Part shown: one piece after another, positions 42,312-54,930 of the stretch
Position numbering within the stretch: the stretch's first letter is position 1
How the letters are laid out: every line of letters begins with the position of its first letter
From: Isochrysis galbana
Taxonomy: Eukaryota > Haptophyta > Isochrysidales > Isochrysidaceae
Length of the DNA: 64,000 bases
NCBI GenBank assembly: GCA_018136815.1
Contig: CM030942.1
Location: forward strand, 1,535,197 to 1,599,196
Direction: 5' to 3'
The notes under the pieces: model-generated
The model's input: only the letters and a program-made list of their open reading frames with translations
Databases searched by the model: none
Told to the model about the DNA's origin: nothing
Made by a program: the position numbers and the translations under genes

Positions 42312-45065
42312 TCAGTTGCGCCCATTGGTCGGTACCCAAGCACGATGCGGCCGCTTCCGGAACGGCCAACCTCTCCAAGAGCTGGCTTCGGAAGGAATGG
42401 GCGAAGGTGGCGAGCTCCGCTCAGGGTTAGCGCCAACCAAGTTCCAATCTAACGCTGGCACTGGAGTCACAGCTTGTTGCCGCTCCCACTCCTCCGGGGT
42501 TGGTACACGCATCGGTAGCGCTGTCTCCATCGCCGAGACGACGTCGGCAACAGAAGCTGCGAGCATGTTGCGCGAGGCTGAGGGATTGAACTGAATGGAG
42601 ATAATCTCGGGAATCGTTGATCCCAACAGCCGTGAGGCGTAACTTAGATCAACGTTTGCACGCGTGAGCACCCCAGAGGCGCCCGGGTTGGCTTGCTCGA
42701 GAGTACGCTCTAGATGCGTGAGAAAGGAAGGCGCAAGCTCAAACTTGTACATTTCGTGGCCGCCAACGGCAAGTGACACGCCCACGATGGGCACACGCGC
42801 CTCGATTGCTGTGACCATTTCGAGCAAGCAGTACGGCCTGGTGAGGATGGACTTGGACTGGACCACGATGAGGCAGTCCGAGTTCCTGACTGACTGTTGG
42901 AGGAGCCGCAAGTCACGCAAATCATCGGAATCTAGGAAACACTTGCGCCCGAGGAGGGCCTCGATTTCAGTCTGGAGGAAACGCGCTTCCATGGCCGCCT
43001 CCACCTTGTAGTGTGAGATGAACGCAGCCCAGCGCTTCTTGCCCCGTGGAGCACTCGAGGCTTCTACTACGCCGCTCGCTTGCTGCTCTGGCCGTGTAAG
43101 CAGACGCGAGCGCTGTGCAATAGAGCCGCTCGCGAGAGTTGTGGGCAGCGATTGGGACGAGGCGATCGATGTATCATTACGGCAAATGTCTTGCAAATTA
43201 GCGAGATTGACGGCGATCCGACCAGGGACACTGCCCATGCCGCTGCACTCGGACGCGTTGTCGTAGATCTCGGTGCTAGCATAATGTGATGGTGCTACAA
43301 GAGAGGTGGCGCTCTGCCAAGGGAACCAAGTCGAGCCGTCTGCCGACACACTAGTTCGGCCGGTGCGTCGTGCCTCTTCAGAGAGCAGGTTGGCAAGCGG
43401 CTTGAGAGGCAGTTCGCCCTCCCCACAATCTGCCGAGATTGCATAGGGCGAGCCGCTCGCCGTTCCGCTGGACTCACCGTGCGGCCTGTTGGGAAACGAT
43501 GGCTCCGATTGGAGGGGCTCGCACGGGTGTGATTGCCGAGAGTAACTATGTATCTTGCGCAGAGGCGAGCCATTGCATATCTCTGACATGTCGTCGTTGC
43601 TTACCCGAAGCTGTTCGGCTTGCTCGAGGGAGGCGGATATCACGCTAGAGATGTCCACCATCTCGCTTGCCGCTGACACCATCTGCGAGGATACCTCTTT
43701 CAGTGACTTGCGGTGTAGCTGATTCAGCCACGAGTGGGGCGCGTATGTGTGACGCAAGGGCTCGTCACGCTGCCGCCCCGTCTCCACATCCATGGCCGTC
43801 TCCTGCACCGCGGTCGGCTCGCAGGAGATTTCGAGCTGTGGGCGCGCGGAGAACTTGACCTGCTTCCTCCAGCGATGTAGGCAGCATAAGAGGCATAAAA
43901 TAGCCATGATGAAACCTGCACCCGCCACTCCGAGAATGACGGGTGGCGGGATCGGAGGGGCAGGTTCTGGCTGAAAGGGGGGTGGAGGCGGATAGGCTTG
44001 TAGTGACACTGGTTCACTATCTGGACTGATGGCGATCGGAGACGACGCCGCAGGCGGCACGCCTGAGCGACTTGAGACCGGGGGCAACGCGCTGGAGGCT
44101 GCAAGTGGAGAGCGGTGATCCGGAGCAAGGTGGCTACCTGAGTGCGGCGGCAGAGTCGAAGCCGGTGGCTCTTTCGGTGTAGGCAGCGGCGGAGGCGGGG
44201 ATGGTGGCGGTGGAGACGGAGATGGATGAGGGGGATTGCGTGGTGGAGGTGGTGGAGGGGGGGGCAATGAAGGAGGTGGGGGAGGGAGCCGAGGTGAGCC
44301 GAACGGCACTTGCGGCGGATGAGACGGCGGTGGCGGGGATGGTAGTGGCGTCATTGGGGGGATAGGTGGGCTGGGTGTCGGCTTGTTGGGTGACGGCGGC
44401 GAGGGTTTTGGTGGAGGTGGCCACAGTGGAGGCAAGGGGGGTGGCGGATGGGACGGATGCGGGGGCGACGGTTGCGGTACCGCAGGTGGAGGCGGCGGAG
44501 GCGGAAGCGGAGGCTGCAATGGGTTGGGTGATGGGGGCGGTAGTGGGGGTGGCGATGGGGGAGGCGAGGGTGGCCGTGGCGAGGGCGGCGGCGGCGGCGG
44601 CGGCGGCAATCTGCGAGGCCCGCAGTCGTTGCAATCAGTGCCGTACGCGCAGAGCATGAGGCCATCACTGCCGTTGGATCCATCCTCGCACATGCCATTG
44701 CGCGCATAGAAGCAGCTGTTGTCGCACAGCGCCACCTCTCTCTCAAGCTGCACTGGCTGGACAGGTGCTGCCCATTCCGCATGAGACTGTCCTTCTGTGC
44801 GCTGGCCGCAATCGGCGCAATCCGAGCCGAACTCGCACGCAACTTCCTCATCGCTGCCCGTGCCACCGTCCTCGCAGACTCCGTTCTGTGCAAAGAAGCA
44901 CTTGTTGTTGCAGAGCTCGTCATTCTTGATGAATTTCCCGTGGAGCGATTGAAGGGTGTCAGCAGACAGCCGTGACTCTCTCCAGAGCGAGAGACTGCTG
45001 GGGGCGCTGCTGGGCGCGAGCCACGCCAGCTCGCTCAGCTGGCGAGATGTTGTGAGCGGTTTCAT
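42312..45065 (-). CDS. LNR, proline-rich, transmembrane, TIR receptor-like protein
   Basis: One open exon encodes 917 residues. Two LIN-12/Notch-type repeats lie at about 52-87 and 114-149 (CFFAQNGVCEDGG, then CADCG; CFYARNGMCEDGS, then CNDCG). Residues 153-375 are a Pro-rich stalk with PSPPPPSPPPP units, as in algal wall glycoproteins. A membrane helix follows at 376-397 (VILGVAGAGFIMAILCLLCC), then a Ser-rich cytoplasmic linker. A TIR domain occupies about 676-850: KKRWAAFISHYKVEAAMEAR, then KCFLDSDDLRDL, VRNSDCLIVVQSKSIL and RPYCLLEMVTAIEARVPIVG. Glu748 in YCLLEM sits where NADase TIR domains carry the catalytic Glu. The amino end lacks a good signal peptide, and CAG before LSELAWLAP could be an acceptor, so an upstream exon is likely missing. 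A role in recognition or adhesion signalling is inferred. Confidence 0.8.
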   Translation of the reverse strand: MKPLTTSRQLSELAWLAPSSAPSSLSLWRESRLSADTLQSLHGKFIKNDELCNNKCFFAQNGVCEDGGTGSDEEVACEFGSDCADCGQRTEGQSHAEWAAPVQPVQLEREVALCDNSCFYARNGMCEDGSNGSDGLMLCAYGTDCNDCGPRRLPPPPPPPPSPRPPSPPPSPPPLPPPSPNPLQPPLPPPPPPPAVPQPSPPHPSHPPPPLPPLWPPPPKPSPPSPNKPTPSPPIPPMTPLPSPPPPSHPPQVPFGSPRLPPPPPSLPPPPPPPPRNPPHPSPSPPPPSPPPPLPTPKEPPASTLPPHSGSHLAPDHRSPLAASSALPPVSSRSGVPPAASSPIAISPDSEPVSLQAYPPPPPFQPEPAPPIPPPVILGVAGAGFIMAILCLLCCLHRWRKQVKFSARPQLEISCEPTAVQETAMDVETGRQRDEPLRHTYAPHSWLNQLHRKSLKEVSSQMVSAASEMVDISSVISASLEQAEQLRVSNDDMSEICNGSPLRKIHSYSRQSHPCEPLQSEPSFPNRPHGESSGTASGSPYAISADCGEGELPLKPLANLLSEEARRTGRTSVSADGSTWFPWQSATSLVAPSHYASTEIYDNASECSGMGSVPGRIAVNLANLQDICRNDTSIASSQSLPTTLASGSIAQRSRLLTRPEQQASGVVEASSAPRGKKRWAAFISHYKVEAAMEARFLQTEIEALLGRKCFLDSDDLRDLRLLQQSVRNSDCLIVVQSKSILTRPYCLLEMVTAIEARVPIVGVSLAVGGHEMYKFELAPSFLTHLERTLEQANPGASGVLTRANVDLSYASRLLGSTIPEIISIQFNPSASRNMLAASVADVVSAMETALPMRVPTPEEWERQQAVTPVPALDWNLVGANPERSSPPSPIPSEASSWRGWPFRKRPHRAWVPTNGRN

Positions 45066-46010
<945 letters not shown>

Positions 46011-47206
46011 TGACGGGCGCCATCTCCCTTACCGTTTCGTCACCTCTCGTTCGGCTCGCCAATCCAATTCGGAATCTCAGCAAGACCAAGACCCTTTCTA
46101 AAGTTAAGGCCCAGTCTACGCGACCGCCGATCGCGAATCCAGACCCTTATTTTCTTATTTTCGGTTTTCGGAGAGCAAGGTCTCGCTTTTCGAAAATGCA
46201 GAGTCTGGATTCCAAAAACAAGAGTTGACAAGAGGCAAGAGGGGGTCGCGAAATCAAGACCCCACTGGCAACTAACTAGCAACTCTTGATTTTGTGCGGA
46301 GCAACCCCCCCCCCCCCCTTCTTCGCTCCGCCGATGGAGGCCTCTCCCCTCTCTCCCTCTCCGCAGATGGAGCCGCGCCAACGGAAGAGGCTCAAGCGCA
46401 ACGATCCCACGCCGATCACCGCGTGGAGGCTCGGGGAGGGAATGAGCGCCTGTCGGAGCGAAGCTCGTTCCCTCTTTGGAAACGAGCTCCGGAGGCGCAC
46501 CGGCGGCTAGCGCGGCGCACGGCTCATCCGGGGAGCCCGGAACGGGCTCATCGGGAGAACGGGGAGGGCAATTGACGGGCATGTGAAATTGACGGGGAAG
46601 TGGCACGGAACGCGAATCGAAGGGACGGAGGACGTAGGGAAAGGCGCGGCGAGCAGATACCGCTTGATTGGGACTCGTAGGGACTTGTAGACTCAAAAAG
46701 ATGACTCGGAAGACTCGGGGCTTGGGGGTACTCAGGGGGCTGCAGGTCACCAACAGACGATACAGTGGGTAAAACCACACAAACCCACACTCTGCACTCA
46801 AACATTCACGGTAACAGGCTGGAAACATACGTCAAACGAACCCCCTCTGGTGAGCAGATTCAGGAGTGCCCACCAGAAAAAGAGGAGAGAGAGAGCGAGA
46901 GCGAGAGAACGAGGGCTCGGGGTCAAAACACAATTCGGACTCCGGCTCGGACTACAGAGTAAAATCCAGTGCCCTCGCGAGTCCTGCCTCGAGTAGAAGA
47001 CGGCGCCTCAACGCGCGGACGCGGAAGGGAGCCGCCGTCTCGGCGCGCGGAGGGGGGGGAAGCGGCGGAGGAGGGGAAGGAAATCTGCGGAGGGGGGGAA
47101 CCGCGCGGAGGGGGGGGAAGGGAACGGCGGAAGGGGGGAACAGCGGAGGGGAAGGGGAGGAGCGGAGGGGGGGGGGAAACTGCCGAGGGGGGTGAGATCG
47201 CAACAC
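46011..47206. other. Intergenic, no gene seen
   Basis: The 262-residue minus frame at 46040-46828 overlaps words shared with repeat R (near 46495) and has no family character. G-rich from about 47040. Confidence 0.45.
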
Positions 47207-47400
47207 TGACCCAATCCTCCCTCACATTCACGTATTTTTCCCGGCCTGGCCCGGGAAAATCAGGGAGTGGAGAGAGGGGAGGGAGGAGAGTTGCGGAAGG
47301 GGGGGGGAAACCGCGGAGGGGGAATCACAATACTGACCCAATCCTCCCTCACATTCACGTATTTTTCCCGGCCTGGCCCGAGAAAATCAGGGAATGGAGA
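47207..47400 (+). repeat. Tandem duplication with hairpin
   Basis: The segment starting CTGACCCAATCCTCCCTCAC and including TTTTCCCGG CCTGG CCCGGGAAAA is repeated at about 127-base spacing (47207 and 47333). The second copy has one change in the stem (CCCGAGAAAA). GGGGGAACTGC-type units follow. Confidence 0.75.
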
Positions 47401-49340
47401 GAGGGGAAGAGGGGAACTGCAGAAGGGGGAGGGAACTGCAGAAGGGGAGGGAACTGCAGAAGGGGGGGGCCAGTTCTGTTACCTGCATCTCTTACCTTAA
47501 ACGCGTGGACAATTACCGTAACGGTAAAAATAAAACTCAAATCTTCGAATTTCGAGACGAAAATCGGCGAACCAGGACTGGAGCCCACGGAGAATCCGAA
47601 TCGGCACGCCTTGCGTGACCACGACGAACATAGAAGACGATATATAACGAAGAAGGAGCGCGCTCATGCCGAAATATTCACGCCGAGAGGCCTGAATACA
47701 ACATACCATTGCCGCCCTCGCCGCCGCCCTCGCCTTCCACCGCGCCGCGTCTTGGCCGCTTCCTGAGGCCTCCTGCTCCTGCCGGCGGGCCGCCCATCGC
47801 TCCAACACGCCCAAATTTCGCTGCCGCGGCCGCGGGGTCCCGTTGCCCCAACCAAATCCCACCCAAATTTCGGTCAAAATTTTTATTTCGTTGACGGACC
47901 CAAATTTTACAAAAAATTTTGCGAAACTCTGGCCCGGCCCAATGTGTGGGACACCGCTTAAGGAAGGAATCTTCGAAAACCCATAATTGAATTGATGAAG
48001 ACCGAAATGAATCAGCGCCACGATATAAACCAACGGTCAACACCTGCTGAGGGGAGATCGGGGTCACATAAGGGGATGGTTCCTTGCACTGGCGATACCT
48101 GAACGCGCGACTTAACCTAAAAACGATAGGGGGCACGCAAGGAGGTAAGCCAGGCGAGGGGCAAAGCAGGCGACAAGGTAGGCGACAAAGGAGGCGAGGG
48201 CAAAGAGGGCGAATGTAGGATAATGCGACGGCGACTAGTACGACTAGCCTACAAGGAAGGGACAAAGAAACGCAGACGACTTCTAAAACAAAAAGGTCGA
48301 TCGCGGATGCGATAGGGGTCCGGGCCACTAGGGACAGGGTCCCCAACCGCCGGAAACGGCTTCGGAGATCGAGGTTCTGGTTTCTGCTTCCAGATCCAAG
48401 AAGAGGGGCGGCAATAATGCAGTGAGAGAGAGGGGGGGGGGGAGAGAGAGCTCGGATCGGCCGTCGGACCGTCCGCTCTCGGCGGAAGTTTCCGCGACTC
48501 GGCGCGCCCCCTTCGGGCCGCGTCGCCCCTTCAACGATCCGTCCGCTCGCGCCGGGGGGGGAGGAGGAGAGGGGGGGGAGGGGGGGGGAGGGGGGAGGGA
48601 GCGCGGGGGGGGGGAAGGGGGGGGGGGGGGAAGGGGGGCGCGGGGGGGGAGGGGGGGCGCGCGGGGGAAGGAAGGGAGGGGGGGGGGGGAGGGAGGGCGC
48701 GGGGGGGAGGGAGAGAGAGGGGGGGGCGCGCGGGGGGGGGGCGTCGAAGCCTGTCGAAACCGCGCGCCCTCCTTCTCCCTCGGCCCGAGAGAAGGAAGCG
48801 TCGCCTCCTTTGTGTGGAGATTCGCAGCGCGCGATATGTAAAGGAACGAACGCCGATGTCTCCGGTGTGAAAAATCTGCATGGCAGGAGGACCACCATGC
48901 ATTATACGGGTTTACGAGGCTCGTTTATTATATTATGAGACCCTCTCAGACATCTTCTCTCGCTTCTCTCTCCCTCGCTCCTCGACCATCTCGCTGAGAG
49001 AGAGGGCAGGGCGAGAGGAGAGAGAAGAGAGAAGAAGTCGGAAGAGGAGAGAAGAGAAGAGAATGAGAGAGGGACGGTAGCGAAGGGGGAGCGTAGGAGG
49101 GAGAGAGAGGGAGGGAGGGAGGAATGGAGAGAGGCAGAGGGGGAGGGAGACGAACTATTATTTACAGAGGGATTCACTGTGAGTAAAGTGAATCCTACGC
49201 CCCCTTCCTTTTCCAAAAGACTTCCGTCTTGGGGCCACTCCTTCTTCCCGGTGGTTATTCAGCTCTCCGCTAGTCCCCTTCACCCTCCTCCCACCTCCTC
49301 CACGCCCTCTCCCCCCACCCTTTGACCCCCCGTCCTTCCC
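47401..49340. other. Intergenic with G-rich and short tandem repeats
   Basis: A tandem of GGCGACAAGGTAGGCGACAA type lies at 48150-48200. Very G-rich sequence (runs of G broken by A or C) fills 48425-48745 on the plus strand. Minus-strand frames through it are Pro-rich artefacts. AAATTTCG words near 47850 match 5460-5520. Confidence 0.5.
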
Positions 49341-49560
<220 letters not shown>

Positions 49561-49576
49561 CCCCCGGCTGCCCACG

Positions 49577-52500
49577 ATGGGCTGCCAGCAGCGGGTCTCT
49601 CAAGCGGTGCAGCGAGGCTTCTACAAGGCCTTCCACGCATGGGGCGCGCTCGTCGGAAGGAGGCCGATCACCGTCATCCTCGTCTCCACCATCCTCACCT
49701 TTGCGCTCTCGGTGAGAGGGGGGGGGGGGAGAGAGGGAGAGGAAGAGGGGGGAGTGTGGGAGTGGGGGAGGAGGGGGGGGTTAGAAGGGGGGGGGCGGGA
49801 AGGAGGGCGGAAGGAGAGAGAGAGGGGAGGAGAGGAGAGCGGGCGGGCGGAGGGAGAGAGAGCAACGTGAGACCGCCTGTGGAGAGAAGGGAGAGGGAGG
49901 GGGGGGGGGGGGGGGGGGAGAAGGGCCGGTGGGAGGGATGGCAGGGAGAAGGGAGGGAGGGACGCACAGGGAGCGAAGAGAGGGGCGCGAGCGTCTCTCC
50001 TCCCTCCTCCTCTCACTTCTTCTCTCCTACCGCCTCTCTCTCGCTCCGGTTCTTCATCCCTCGCTTCCCTTCTCCTCCTCCCTCTCTGTCCCACGCACCA
50101 ACCTTTGCCTCTCTAGCCTGCCAGCTCCCTCTCTTTCTCTCTCTTGCTTCTTCAATCTCTGCGTCCCCCTCTCCCCCGCCCACCCCGCGGCGAGCTAAGA
50201 CAGGGTTGGGGGGATGCGTCGGGAGGGATGGGATGAGAGGGGCGAAGACCCGGGTCGGGGAGGAAGGAGGGCGGTCGGCAGAGGCGCTGCCGGTGTACAC
50301 AATGGAAGGGAAGCAATCCACGCCGTCCGCCGCTTTTACGCTCCCCCTCCGCACGACGTACTTCCGCATCGCTCAGCCACATGACCGGCAATTTCCACCC
50401 GCTCCCAACCTGGCCGTCGGCCCATCTTTTCTCACTCTCCTGCTACCTCTTCATTCAGACCCGACTGCTCATGTCTTTTGGTGGAAACGCCCTGCCGTAC
50501 GAGTCGGAGCAGGACCAGTTGTGGGTCCCACGGTCGGCGCAAGCGGTTGATGACAAGCAGGCATACGACGCAGTCTTCAACTCCACGCTTCGGCGCAACA
50601 CCATCTACTTCACCACGCAGCCTAAGGGTGGCAATGTCCTCACATCGAGCGTGCTCAAGGAGCTCCGCCGATTCGATTACCTGGTCACTAATAATCTCAC
50701 GGCGAGTGAGGGCGCGGATGGGCCTCTCGCAGGCGGCGCGGTCGAGTACGAAGACGTGTGCGCGCAGTCGACGCAGCGCTTCGGCGGTGAGAATTCGAGC
50801 GCTCCGTCGTGTCTAATCTTCGGCCATCCGCTCGAACTCTTCTACCGCGTAGGTGGCGAGTTCGTGCTCGACTGGACCGATGAGGAGATCCTCCAGATCA
50901 TTAATTCGGGCCGGGGCATCGACGAGCGACTCTACCCCGCCGATTCGAACCGCACCTTTAATGTGGAGGCCACCTTCGGCGGGCTCACGTACAATGCCGA
51001 CGGCCGGATCACCGGGGCCAAGGCGATCGCGCTCACCTACAACCTGCAGCAGTTCCCGCAGGGCGACGTGCGGCTCGATGCTGCACTCGCCTGGGAGGAC
51101 CAGCTCAATGTGCTCATCGGCTCCGAGTGGACTAATGAGGACCTTTCGGTCGGCTCGGCGAGCTCGGCTGCGATTGTGTGGGACTCGGCAGTGGTCGACA
51201 TCTTCCCGCAGACGGCTGGCGCAATCGCCCGTGAACTCGGCTCCAACATCGGCGGCGACGTCGTCAAGATCAACATCGGTTTCGTTCTCATCGGCGCCTA
51301 CGCCCTGCTCGTCTTCTTCCGCTTCCACCCGACGCGCTCGCGCGCGCTCCTCGCCATCTCGGGCATCGTCTCGTGCGTCTTCTCGATTGGCGTGGCCTAC
51401 GGCTTCTCGACGCTTCTCGGCTTCGAAGTGAATCCCGTCGTCACCGTGCTTCCTTTCATCCTCCTCGGCATTGGCGTCGACGACATGTTTGTGCTCGTCA
51501 ATGCCCTCGAGGCCACCGACGCCGGGGCGAGCCCCGAGCAGCGGATGGCCGAGGCGATGGGCCACGCTGGTGTCTCCATTACCATCACCTCGTTGACCGA
51601 CCTGCTTGCCTTCGCGCTTGGCGCTACCTCTCATCTGCCTGCCCTCGCCACTTTCTGTGTCTTTGCCGCCATTGGTATCACCGCCGATTTCCTGCTGCAG
51701 ATCTCCTTCTTCGCCGGCTGGATGGCGCTCGACACCTACCGTGAGGCCAAGGCCAAGCCGGACTGCTGCCCGTGCATTTGTAAGCCGATGGACAAGTCTG
51801 TGCAATCATCTTTCTTCTGCTGCTGCACCAACTCTTGCGGCCGCGTGCAGGCGCCCGAGGAAGGGCGGTTGCGCCGTGCGCTTCGCAAGTACGCCGCGCC
51901 TGCCCTCTCAAAGAAAGCGGTGAAAGCCGCAGTGATCATTGTGGCGTTCGCGTGGGCTATCGTCTCGGCCTGTTGTGCCTCCAACCTTCGGCAGGACTTC
52001 CAGTTCCGCTGGTTCGTCAATGACGACGCCGAGCTCCAAAAAGTCTTCGACATCCAGGACGATTATTATGGCCAAACGGGTCAACCCGTCAATGTCATCA
52101 CCCCGGGTTCGGCCGACTTCAACTACACAAGCCTCGACGCGCAAGCGCGCATGCTGGCGCTCGGCGAGGCGGTAGAGGCCAACACGTGGATCGAGGAAGG
52201 CTCCCTCTCCTCGTGGGCGCCGCTCTTTCGTGAATGGATTTGGCAGTGCGGCCAGACCGTGGAGCTATCAGCCCCCATTGGCACGTGCGTGCGCCGTGAC
52301 TGCTCCTTCAGTACAGGCGCTGGGACCGTGCTCGTCTACCCGTACTGCTCACTGCCCAAGGTGCTGCGCGACGCGGACGGCACTGCTCTCACCGATGGCG
52401 CGGGCCGCGAATCACGCGGTGTCGGCCCCGACAACAAGTATATGGTCGACGCCACCGGCGCACCGCTGCCCGACGGCGCGCCCCTCGCAGGCGCGTGGGT

Positions 52501-53380
52501 GCCCCCTGAGATGTTCTATACTTGGTTAGACCAGTTTGTCGCTGACTCGCCCATCGGACAGCTCCTTGCCTCCGAAGTTGTGTGGGTTAGCAGTGCCAAC
52601 GTGCGCGATGAGGTCGCGGTCGCGGCCGGCCTGCGTGCCACGCGATTGCGCGCCGACTACGAACGCACGGATAAGGCTGACGAGCAGATCGACTCGATGG
52701 AATCGCTCCGCTCGTCGGTGGACTCCGCGGGCGTAACTGGCGCCTACCCCTACATGTTCATGTACCTCTACTATGAGCAGTACAAGGTGATCCAGCGCGA
52801 GGCGTTGTTGAACCTCGCTCTCGCCCTCGTCGCCGTTTTCGTTATCGTCTCGCTCATCATTGCTGAGCTGCGCACCACGCTATTGGTTATGCTCTGTGTC
52901 GTACTCACCGACGCAGATATCCTCGGCCTCATGTGGTTGTGGGGCCTCACGATCGACTCGGTAGCCGTTATCAACTTGGTGCTCGCAGTCGGCCTTGCCG
53001 TCGATTACTCAGCTCACGTGGCGCATGCGTTCGTCGTCGCGAGGGGCACCCACGACGAGCGCATGCGCTCGGCTATAACAGAGATGGGCACTGCTGTAGT
53101 TCACGGGGCATTCTCGACGTTCCTCGCCGTCCTTGTCCTCGCCTTCTCGAACTCGTACATTTTCCGCGTCTTCTTCAAACAGTTCTTCGGCATCTGCGTC
53201 TTTGGCGCATTCCACGGGCTCGTCTTGCTCCCCGTCATGCTCTCGCTCGTCGGGCCGCCGCCGGCGCCCGATACGGACGTCGTCACCCCCATGGCTCAAG
53301 GCAAGGGCGCCAAACCCGCTAAGACCTCGGATGTTCCTGCTGTGTCGACCACACCCTCATTCGACAAACTTCCAGCTTGA
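49577..53380 (+). CDS. Patched/NPC1-like RND transporter with sterol-sensing domain
   Basis: Exons 49577-49711 and 50459-53380 join in phase 0 (donor GTGAGA, acceptor TTCAG) to about 1018 residues. Exon 1 supplies the first membrane helix (GRRPITVILVSTILTFALS); exon 2 starts TRLLMSFGGNALPYESEQDQ and LWVP, as in NPC1 and Patched relatives. The first lumenal loop is Asn-containing; a five-helix sterol-sensing domain follows, with LLGIGVDDMFVLVNALE near residue 380. A Cys-rich cytosolic loop (CCPCICK, then FFCCCTNSCG) precedes the second half. The second six-helix bundle carries LAVGLAVDYSAHVAHAF near 890. The paired GxxxDD and GxxxDY motifs are the proton-relay acids of RND pumps. It probably moves a sterol or other lipid across the plasma or an endomembrane. 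The short carboxyl tail has no known motif. Confidence 0.92.
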
Positions 53381-54930
53381 GGGTTGTCGGATGGAGGCAT
53401 GCAAGATGCTCTCCACGCGTGCTAATGCCTACTAGCTATGCCTCGCTGGCTATCGACGGGCTCCTACACGCGCCAAGTGCAGGCTAAGTACGAGCATCAG
53501 GGCTATGCTCGTCCACCCATCTTTCTCTAGACCAAGCCCTTCCACTTACTCATGCCGCGGCCGTCGTCGGCCCGGAGAACGCTTATTGTGCGGACAAGCA
53601 TCACCGCTGGTGCCGGCGCGCTTGGTTCGCGCGGCATTTTATCACATGTCATATGACGTCGTGATGGCTTAGTCAAGAGCACGACGTATCATGATGATCA
53701 TGAATGATTGAATCCTTGAGGCAGTTCGTACTCGGACGTACTGGACTGCATGCAACTGTTCATTGCGGTCGGCACGGCCCAAAGTTGCGCCTAAAGCACG
53801 CTCGCTGCGGACTGTCGGAACGTTTATCCTTCAGAAAAGGACCGTGTCCTCACAATTCGATGTCGACTCCTAGAACTCTAGAAAGCTCAGTGTTGTTATG
53901 GTAGGCTTGACGTCAGCGACGACCGACAGATGTCCGGTTTATCCAACCTAACGGTGACCGTTAGGTTGTCAATGAGTGAGAAGACCACTCAGCATTATAC
54001 TTGGTGTAGATCACACTGGGGAGAGTGCCCGAGGCTAACGAAAGTCATCGGAGCGCTAAACAAGTTATTAACAAGATATACGCCCAACCAACATCACTCA
54101 GCTTAAGCAAATTTTAACAAATTTTGGGGCTCGCGGCGCGGCGAAGGAACGGGATTATGTCGAGTAGAGCGGAGCCGGAGGGCTCTGAGCCACTCCGTCG
54201 CGAGCGGCACCAGCGGCTAGCGCGGCGCTTTGGCCCTCCTCCGCGCCGGGAGTCGGGTGAATGAAATTCTGGATGGGGTCGGGCAACCCCATTTGCCATT
54301 TGGGTGTCTGGACTAGGCGGAACGAACGGCGAACGAACGAAGGGCTGTGGGGCGGTGAGGCGCCCCTAGCGGCCCTAGCTAGAGTGATGGGTTGTAAGAG
54401 ATGCGTTAGACCTACAAAGAACTCTTCCCTCAGGGAGGGAGCTTAGACTGCTTGAGTGCAGCGACGCAGCGAACAACGACGGACAGCAACGAACCTGAGA
54501 ACAACAGGATACACCGACTCACGAACACACCGAAATCATTCACCCAAACCAAGCAAATTATCAAGCAACCGCGACCCCAAATCACCGATAACCCAAACAC
54601 GTCGCGAGAGACGGAGAGAGAGAGCGAGAGAGAGAGAGAGACTCCGCAGCGACGGCCGGAGCGTGTCTCCCTTGTAACTTCCCACGTGGCGGAGAGTCCG
54701 AAGGGGAGCGTCATGTCGCGCGACCGCGGCGATCACTTCGGATACAGATCGCAACGAGATATCCTTGCGACCGAAGAAATCTTGCCGTTGAGCGTGAACC
54801 TACTAGACGCTTCTAAAGAACAACCCTGAATAACAACATAACAACCAAGGGGAAGAAACACCAAAGGGGAAAGGGGCCAAGGGCTTGCATGTGACTTGCA
54901 TCAAGGGGAAAGATTCCCTCGCACCTAAAC
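53381..54930. other. Intergenic; palindrome at 53944-53968
   Basis: CAACCTAACGGT G ACCGTTAGGTTG is a perfect palindrome of 12-base arms. A word GCGGCTAGCGCGGCGC near 54215 links to repeat R. GAGAGA runs occur at 54616-54642. No gene supported. Confidence 0.5.

Noticed and set aside
46040..46828. 262-residue minus-strand frame
   Set aside because: Covers part of a dispersed repeat and has no consistent protein character.
50813..51805. 330-residue frame antisense to the Patched-like gene
   Set aside because: Codon-bias shadow of a clearly conserved gene.
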